Assembly: GCF_029081005.1 (NCBI RefSeq)
Contig: NZ_JAJQTQ010000028.1
Span: 1 to 48,977, forward strand
Source of the DNA: Halomonas elongata
Lineage (GTDB): Bacteria > Pseudomonadota > Gammaproteobacteria > Pseudomonadales > Halomonadaceae
Reading direction: 5' to 3'
DNA length: 48,977 nucleotides
Shown: positions 43,700 to 48,977 of the stretch, piece after piece
Numbering within the stretch: the stretch's first letter is position 1
Layout of the letters: each line of letters starts with the position of its first letter
The notes under the pieces: generated by a model
What the model saw: only the letters and a program-made list of their open reading frames with translations
Databases searched by the model: none
Told to the model about the DNA's origin: nothing
Made by a program: the position numbers and the translations under genes

Positions 43700-45071
43700 C
43701 GACACCCTCCCCGTATGGCTGGTGGACGACGACCCGGACGTGCGGGAATCGCTGAGCCAATGGCTGGAGGTCTCGGACCTGGCGGTGCGTACCTTCGATG
43801 CCGCGATGCCGGCCCTCGAGGCCCTGCGCCACGACGCCCCCTGCGGTGTGCTGGTCAGTGACGTCAAGATGCCGGGCATGGATGGCCTGGCGCTGCTCGA
43901 CGCCGTGCAGGCGCTCGAGATACCGCCCCCCGTGGTGCTCATCACCGGCCATGGCGACGTGCCCATGGCGGTCGCGGCCATGCAGGCCGGCTGCTGGGAC
44001 TTCGTGGAGAAGCCCTTCGCGCCGGAACGCCTCGAGGAATGCGTGCGGCGCGCCCTCCAGCAGCGTCGCCTGGCGCTGGAGAACGACCGCCTCCGGCGTG
44101 CCCTGCGCGAGGGCGACCTGGCGGGCCGCCTGCTGGGACAGGCGCCGGCCATGGTGGCCCTGCGTCGGCAGCTCGAGACCCTGGCCCCGGTGCGGGCCAA
44201 CGTGCTTATCCAGGGCGAGACCGGCAGCGGCAAGGAGGTGGTCGCCCGCTGCCTGCATGATTTCGGCCCCGGCAGCAGCGCCCCCTTCGTGGCCCTGAAC
44301 TGCGGCGCCCTGGCCCCCGAACTGATCGAGTCGGAGCTGTTCGGCCACGAGAAGGGGGCCTTCACCGGGGCCCACGGCCGACGCATCGGCAAGCTGGAGC
44401 ACGCTAGCGGCGGCACCCTGTTCCTCGACGAGGTGGAGTCCCTGCCGTTGAGCGCCCAGGTCAAGCTGCTGCGGGCCCTGCAGGAGGGGGAGATCACGCC
44501 GCTCGGCAGCAACGCGGTGCGCCCGGTGGACCTGCGCGTGGTGGCGGCCGCCAAGGCCGACCTGCCGGCCATGGCGCGGGAGGACCGGTTCCGGGAGGAC
44601 CTCTATTACCGTCTGGCCATCACCGAGCTGTGCCTGCCGCCGCTGCGCGAACGCCGCGAGGACATCGCGACGCTGTTCGGCCACTTCTGCCGGCAGGCCG
44701 CCGCGGTCCACGAGCGCGACGTCCCCGAGGCATCTCCCGCCCTGCTCCAGGCCCTCGAGGGGCAGGCCTGGCCGGGCAACCTGCGCCAGCTGCGCAATGC
44801 CGCCACCCGCTTCGTGCTGGGGCTCGAGATTCCCGGCCTCGCGGACGGCGGGGAGGCCGAGCCAGGCTCGCTGAATGCCCAGGTCGCCGCCTTCGAGGGC
44901 GCCCTGCTGCGGGCCGCCCTGGGCCGCCACGGCGGCAACATCCAGGCAGTGATGGAAGAGCTGGAGCTGCCCCGGCGCACCCTGAACCAGAAGATGCTCC
45001 GCCACGGGCTGCGCCGGGAGGCCTTCCTCGCCCCCGAGGACCGCGAGTCCGCAGGCTCGGACGAGGACTGA
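43689..45071 (+). CDS. DctD-like sigma-54-dependent response regulator
   Basis: 460 residues. The receiver domain (about 5-120) has the phospho-acceptor in GVLVSDVKMPGMDGLALLDA. The AAA+ domain (about 145-375) has Walker A GETGSGKE and the sigma-54 contact loop GAFTGA in HEKGAFTGAHGRRIGK. The C-terminal Fis-type helix-turn-helix is GGNIQAVMEELELPRRTLNQ. It should activate a sigma-54 promoter; one fits at 45,204, with tandem dyads upstream as binding sites. Confidence 0.94.
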   Translation: MPTDDTLPVWLVDDDPDVRESLSQWLEVSDLAVRTFDAAMPALEALRHDAPCGVLVSDVKMPGMDGLALLDAVQALEIPPPVVLITGHGDVPMAVAAMQAGCWDFVEKPFAPERLEECVRRALQQRRLALENDRLRRALREGDLAGRLLGQAPAMVALRRQLETLAPVRANVLIQGETGSGKEVVARCLHDFGPGSSAPFVALNCGALAPELIESELFGHEKGAFTGAHGRRIGKLEHASGGTLFLDEVESLPLSAQVKLLRALQEGEITPLGSNAVRPVDLRVVAAAKADLPAMAREDRFREDLYYRLAITELCLPPLRERREDIATLFGHFCRQAAAVHERDVPEASPALLQALEGQAWPGNLRQLRNAATRFVLGLEIPGLADGGEAEPGSLNAQVAAFEGALLRAALGRHGGNIQAVMEELELPRRTLNQKMLRHGLRREAFLAPEDRESAGSDED

Positions 45072-45074
45072 CGA

Positions 45075-45131
45075 GCGTCGGCCATTTCTTGCCGATGGCG
45101 CCGACGGATGTCGGCAGAAAATGGCCGACGC
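45075..45131. promoter_or_regulatory. two dyad sites forming a 57-bp inverted repeat: putative enhancer (UAS)
   Basis: The sequence has two copies of TCGGC-N8-GCCGA (45078-45095 and 45111-45128), in opposite orientation, and outer arms GCGTCGGCCATTT (45075-45087) and AAATGGCCGACGC (45119-45131) that match perfectly. Centres are 33 bases apart, about three helical turns. It stands about 75-130 bases before the sigma-54 promoter. This is the form of DctD/NtrC-type activator sites. A terminator role is less likely since no T-run follows. Confidence 0.65.
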
Positions 45132-45203
45132 CAGGGCGCCAAGGCCCCGTCGCCCCGCGCATTATCACGCCAACCCACTGAAGGAAAAGCAAAAGCCTCC
45201 CCT

Positions 45204-45219
45204 TGGCAAGCTTGTCGCT
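45204..45219 (+). promoter_or_regulatory. sigma-54 (-24/-12) promoter for the TAXI-TRAP operon
   Basis: TGGCAAG-N4-TCGCT has the GG-N10-GC spacing (45205-45206, 45217-45218) and differs from TGGCACG-N4-TTGCW at two bases. It lies 50 bases before the TAXI gene, just downstream of a DctD-like gene with a GAFTGA loop. Confidence 0.7.
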
Positions 45220-45268
45220 ATAGCAGCGAGCCAGTCATCAAAATAACTCGCTTGCGACGGAGGCTCGT

Positions 45269-46294
45269 ATGCAAAAACGCCAGTTCCTGAAACTCGCCCT
45301 GACCCTCTCCACCGCCACGGCCCTCGGACTGGGCGCATCCGCGGCATCCGCCCAGTCCGGGGAAGACGGCGGCCAGTACATCATGGGCACGGCCACCACC
45401 GGCGGTACCTTCTACCCGGTCGGCGTCGCCCTGTCGACCCTGGTGCGGGTCAAGCTCGAGCCCACCCATGACCTCTCGGTCTCGGCCATCAGCTCGGCCG
45501 GCTCGGCGGAAAACCTGCGCCTGATGGATGTCGACGAGGCCCAGTTCGGCATCATTCAGGCCCTGTACGGCGCCTGGGCCTGGAACGGCAGCGGCCCGGT
45601 GCCCAAGGCCTACAAGGACATCCGTTCGGTGTCCATGCTGTGGCAGAACGTCGAGCACTTCGTGGTGCGCAACGACCTGGTGGACACCGGCACCATCGAC
45701 GACCTGACCGGCCTCTACGATCACGGTTTCTCCATCGGCGCGCGCAACTCCGGCACCGAGGGCTCCGGTCGGCAGATTCTTGCCGGTCTCGACATCGATC
45801 CCGAGCGGATGGACCTGGCCTACCTGGGCTACAGCGCCAGTGCCGAGGCCATGCAGAACGGCAACATCGACGGCATGAACATCCCGGCCGGCGCTCCGGC
45901 CTCCGCGGTCACCAGCGCCTTCGCCAACATGGGCGACGATATCCACGTGCTGAACGTCACCGAGGACCAGTTGGCCCGCATCAATCAGGAGTTCCCGGTA
46001 TGGAGCCCCTACGAGATCGACGCCGACACCTATCCGGGCCAGGACGAGGCCGTCCACACCATCGCCCAGCCCAACATCCTGGTGGTCAATGCCGACGTGC
46101 CCGACGAGGACGTCTACCAGATCACCAAGGCGATGTACGAGAACCTGCCGTTTCTCAACAACATTCACCCCGCCACTCGCGCCATGGCGCTGGAGAAGGC
46201 CCTCGACGGCCTGCCGATGCCCCTGCACCCCGGCGCGGCCCGCTTCTTCGAGGAACAGGGGCTGGAGATACCGGACGCCCTGATCGCCGACTGA
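45269..46294 (+). CDS. TAXI-family TRAP transporter solute-binding protein
   Basis: 341 residues with a signal peptide (about 1-28, cleavage after SAAS-AQS). The mature start YIMGTATTGGTFYPVGVALS is typical of TAXI (immunogenic protein) receptors, as are ARNSGTEGSGRQILAGLDID and LNNIHPATRAM. It binds a substrate (often glutamate-like or dicarboxylate) in the periplasm for the fused permease encoded next. The gene is expected to be turned on by the DctB/DctD-like pair. Confidence 0.93.
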   Translation: MQKRQFLKLALTLSTATALGLGASAASAQSGEDGGQYIMGTATTGGTFYPVGVALSTLVRVKLEPTHDLSVSAISSAGSAENLRLMDVDEAQFGIIQALYGAWAWNGSGPVPKAYKDIRSVSMLWQNVEHFVVRNDLVDTGTIDDLTGLYDHGFSIGARNSGTEGSGRQILAGLDIDPERMDLAYLGYSASAEAMQNGNIDGMNIPAGAPASAVTSAFANMGDDIHVLNVTEDQLARINQEFPVWSPYEIDADTYPGQDEAVHTIAQPNILVVNADVPDEDVYQITKAMYENLPFLNNIHPATRAMALEKALDGLPMPLHPGAARFFEEQGLEIPDALIAD

Positions 46295-46417
46295 CGGCCT
46301 TCCCGCGCCCCGTCATCGCGCCCCGATTCATTCGGAGCACGACGACCATCCGAGGCATCGCCGACGGCCGCGCCCCTGACACCCGACCGCGGCCGTCCGC
46401 TCCAGGAGAACTTCCCC

Positions 46418-48559
46418 ATGAACACCACACCCGCAAGCGAGGTGCGTGACGAGTCGGCCAGCGAGGCCCCGGAGCGCCTCGAGCACCCCTGGCTGGGTCG
46501 TCTGCTGTTCGGCCTGACCCTCGTCATCGCCCTGAGCCACCTCTACTTCAATACCTTCAGCACCCTGTCAGAGATCTGGACCAGTGCGCTGCACTTCGGG
46601 CTGTTCGGCCTGCTGTGCGCCCTGGCCGTGCCGATGCGCCACGCGGCAAAGCCGTCGCATCGGCGGCTGGTGCTGCTGATCGATATCCTGCTGGGCCTCG
46701 CCGCGGTGGGCTGCGCGCTGTACCTGATCGCCTTCGAGGATGCGCTGTACGACCGCGGCGTGCGTTTCTCGATCGCCGACTGGATTGTTTCCATCGTCGC
46801 CCTGGGGCTGGTGCTGGAATTCGCCCGGCGCACCACCGGCTGGTTCATCCCGGCGCTGTGCCTGGTCGCCCTGACCTATGTGGCCTGGTGGGGCCAGTAC
46901 GTCGGCGGGGTGTTCAACTTCCCCGGGCTGAGCTGGGAGACCGTGCTGTTCAGGAGCTATATGGGCGGCGAGGGCATGCTGGGCTCCATCGCCCGCATTT
47001 CCTGGTCATACGTGTTCATGTTCATCCTGTTCGGCGCCTTCCTGGTGCGCTCGGGGGCCGGGGACTTCATCATCGAGCTGGCGCGCTGCGCCGCCGGGCG
47101 CTTCGTGGGTGGCCCCGGCTTCGTCGCCGTCTTCGCCTCCGGCCTGATGGGCTCGGTCTCCGGCTCCAGCGTCGCCAACACCGTTTCCACCGGCGTCATC
47201 ACCATCCCGATGATGCGCAAGGCCGGCTTCCCGGCGCGCTTCGCCGCCGGCGTGGAGGCCGCCGCCTCCACCGGTGGCCAGCTGATGCCTCCGGTGATGG
47301 GCGCGGGCGCCTTCATCATGGCGTCCTACACCCAGGTCTCCTACCTCTCCATCATCGGCATCGCGGCCCTGCCGGCGCTGCTGTACTTCCTTTCCGTCGC
47401 CATGTTCGTGCGCATCGAGGCCAAGCGCAGCCATGCCCACCAACTGGCCGACGAGGACGCTCCGAGCTTCGCGAGCGTGCTCAAGGGCGGCTGGCATTAC
47501 CTGCTGCCCCTGGTGGTGCTGGTGGCCGCCCTGATCTACGGCTTCACCCCCACCTACGCCGCGGGCATCGCCATCCTTTCGGTGGTGGCCGCCTCCTGGC
47601 TGTCGAAGACGCCGATGACCGTCAGGGCCATCCTCGAGGCCCTGTCGCTCGGCACCCGCAACATGATCACCACCGCCATCCTGCTGATGACGGTCGGGCT
47701 GATCGTCAACGTGGTCTCCACCACCGGTATCGGCAACGTCTTCTCGCTGATGATCGCCGACTGGGCCGGCGGCAGCCTGTTGATCACCCTGGTGTTGATC
47801 GCCGTGGCCTCCCTGGTGCTGGGCATGGGGCTGCCGGTCACCGCGGCCTACATCGTGCTGGGCACCCTGTCGGCGCCGGCGCTCTACGGCCTGATGGCAC
47901 AGGGCCAGTTGATCGACCTGCTGGTGAGCGGCCAGCTACCCGAGCAGGCCAAGGCCATCTTCATGCTGGCCGCCCCTGACCAGTTGGCCGCCCTGAACGC
48001 ACCGATGGATGCCGGCGCGGCCAGGGAGCTGCTGTCGGTGGTGCCGGACAACTTCCGCAGCCAGCTCTACGAGCAGGCACTTTCCCCGCACACCCTGACC
48101 ATGCTGCTGGTCGCGGCCCATATGGTGATCTTCTGGCTGTCCCAGGACTCGAACGTCACTCCACCGGTGTGTCTGACCGCCTTCGCCGCGGCGGCCATCG
48201 CCGAAACGCCGCAGATGCGCACCGGCTTCACCGCCTGGAAGATCGCCAAGGGGCTGTACATCATCCCCCTGCTGTTCGTGTGGTCGCCGCTGATCACCGG
48301 CTCGGCGCTCGACATGGTGACGGTGTTCGTATTCGCCGCGTTCGGGATCTACGCCATCATCGCCGGGCTCGAGGGCTACCTGGAGCACGAGCTGCCCTGG
48401 TGGCTGCGCCTCGGCATGTTCCCGATCGGCGCGCTGATGCTGTGGCCCCACGGCCACCTGACCCTGGATCTGCTCGGCCTGGCCATCTTCGTCGCGGTGC
48501 TGCTGTGGAGCTACCGCCTCGGCAGGAGTTCCGCACCCTTCGTTGTGGGTGCCCAGTAA
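46418..48559 (+). CDS. TRAP transporter fused permease (DctQ-DctM)
   Basis: 713 residues, about 16-18 transmembrane segments. The first ~180 residues form the DctQ-like small subunit, the rest the DctM-like large subunit with GSVSGSSVANTVSTGVITIP and GMGLPVTAAYIVLG, the conserved parts of the transport core. This fused type always pairs with TAXI receptors. CAGGAGAA precedes the ATG. It lies 123 bp after the receptor gene. Confidence 0.95.
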   Translation: MNTTPASEVRDESASEAPERLEHPWLGRLLFGLTLVIALSHLYFNTFSTLSEIWTSALHFGLFGLLCALAVPMRHAAKPSHRRLVLLIDILLGLAAVGCALYLIAFEDALYDRGVRFSIADWIVSIVALGLVLEFARRTTGWFIPALCLVALTYVAWWGQYVGGVFNFPGLSWETVLFRSYMGGEGMLGSIARISWSYVFMFILFGAFLVRSGAGDFIIELARCAAGRFVGGPGFVAVFASGLMGSVSGSSVANTVSTGVITIPMMRKAGFPARFAAGVEAAASTGGQLMPPVMGAGAFIMASYTQVSYLSIIGIAALPALLYFLSVAMFVRIEAKRSHAHQLADEDAPSFASVLKGGWHYLLPLVVLVAALIYGFTPTYAAGIAILSVVAASWLSKTPMTVRAILEALSLGTRNMITTAILLMTVGLIVNVVSTTGIGNVFSLMIADWAGGSLLITLVLIAVASLVLGMGLPVTAAYIVLGTLSAPALYGLMAQGQLIDLLVSGQLPEQAKAIFMLAAPDQLAALNAPMDAGAARELLSVVPDNFRSQLYEQALSPHTLTMLLVAAHMVIFWLSQDSNVTPPVCLTAFAAAAIAETPQMRTGFTAWKIAKGLYIIPLLFVWSPLITGSALDMVTVFVFAAFGIYAIIAGLEGYLEHELPWWLRLGMFPIGALMLWPHGHLTLDLLGLAIFVAVLLWSYRLGRSSAPFVVGAQ

Positions 48560-48660
48560 GGCTGAGCGCCACCTTTCAGCCGACGAACACGCAGCGATAC
48601 CGGTGGCCTAAGCATGACGATGACTCGAATGATGGCTCTTTATCACTCGTTGTGCTGCAC

Positions 48661-48700
48661 ATCAAAAAATCCCCCGGGCTTTCCCGGGGGATTTTTTGAT
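48661..48700 (+). terminator. strong bidirectional rho-independent terminator
   Basis: ATCAAAAAATCCCCCGGG pairs with CCCGGGGGATTTTTTGAT around a four-base loop. It ends the TAXI-TRAP transcript, 102 bases beyond the permease stop. Confidence 0.93.
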
Positions 48701-48812
48701 GTAAATGCCTGACGAGGTTCCGGCCGGCGCTCCGGAGGGCGGCTCTCCGCGACTTTCCAGGGGAACGCCCTTGTCTGACCAGCGCGCCATACCCGGGCAA
48801 CGTTCTCCCATG

Positions 48813-48850
48813 AAAAAACCCCGAGCTTTCAGGGCCCGGAAGCTTCTCGG
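48813..48850 (-). terminator. probable minus-strand terminator of a gene beyond the window
   Basis: On the minus strand CCGAGAAGCTT pairs with AAGCTCGG, followed by GGTTTTTT. It would end a transcript that enters from the right edge. I see no gene in 48,701-48,977 itself. Confidence 0.5.
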
Positions 48851-48977
48851 TATCAGTGCCTGACGCCTCTGCGGCCCCTGCGTGGCCTCGATCTCGGGCT
48901 CGCCAGAGCGGTTCCCGTTGGCGCCCGACGCACGGAGCACATGGCAAGGACGCAGTTCCTCCATTCAGGCATAAAAA

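Noticed and set aside
46615..47979. Long frame inside the TRAP permease
   Set aside because: Shifted reading of a gene with clear DctQM motifs; its product is Arg-rich without any domain.
48576..48964. Two leftward frames at the right end
   Set aside because: They run through terminators and a hairpin; no ribosome site or motif supports them.

Overview
The window reads as the right-hand part of an integrated mobile element (about 1-30,580) followed by ordinary chromosome of a high-GC gammaproteobacterium. I infer a Halomonas-like member of the Halomonadaceae from the look of the core proteins (SelU/SelD, RadA, HisC, YaeR-type glyoxalase, TAXI-TRAP). No rRNA or other decisive taxonomic marker is present, so this placement is tentative.

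Layout. 1-162 is the tail of an IS transposase. 496-16,900 and 17,500-20,800 hold unusual accessory genes: DoxX, an APH-type kinase with a YnjBCD-like ABC transporter, a YiiX-like amidase, a thioredoxin/CcdA pair, two TIGR04283/TIGR04282-like glycosyltransferases, an ECF sigma factor with two small zinc-binding anti-sigma-like proteins, DUF3047, DUF302 and DinB proteins, a VTT-flavoprotein reductase fusion and a CDP-alcohol phosphotransferase. 20,998-26,339 is a mercury resistance block (merR, merTPFA, plus a second MerR-type operator in front of an HMA protein / outer-membrane protein / NHL protein operon). 27,160-30,309 carries a relaxase remnant, a full MobH/TraI_2 relaxase and a tyrosine recombinase. 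At 30,528-30,580 lies only the 3' half of a tRNA-Thr(UGU), followed by its own terminator. This marks the element-chromosome junction. From 30,783 onward: LysR/MBL-hydrolase pair, DUF416, ATL, a GATase-like protein, selU-selD, radA, NlpE-like, AEC transporter, hisC, gloA2, a DctB/DctD-like two-component system and the TAXI-TRAP transporter it probably controls through sigma-54.

Two observations stand out. (1) Nine sites of the form TGTAAGG-N15/16-CGAC sit in front of accessory operons on both strands between 1,406 and 26,997; I saw none in the chromosomal part. They look like the promoters of one ECF regulon, most simply read by the sigma factor at 10,090. (2) Within this regulon is a candidate peptide-modification system. 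An 802-residue protein fuses a tubulin-tyrosine-ligase-like ATP-grasp domain to a PqqD/RRE-like domain and a C-terminal region resembling a degenerate HprK-like kinase. It is encoded directly upstream of a 104-residue peptide with a conserved leader, a hydrophobic segment and a long Glu-Ala/Gly tail. A paralogous 74-residue peptide with a Glu-Ala tail lies about 13 kb away behind DoxX, also under the ECF promoter. Since TTL-family enzymes modify acidic C-terminal tails, the tails are plausible substrates.
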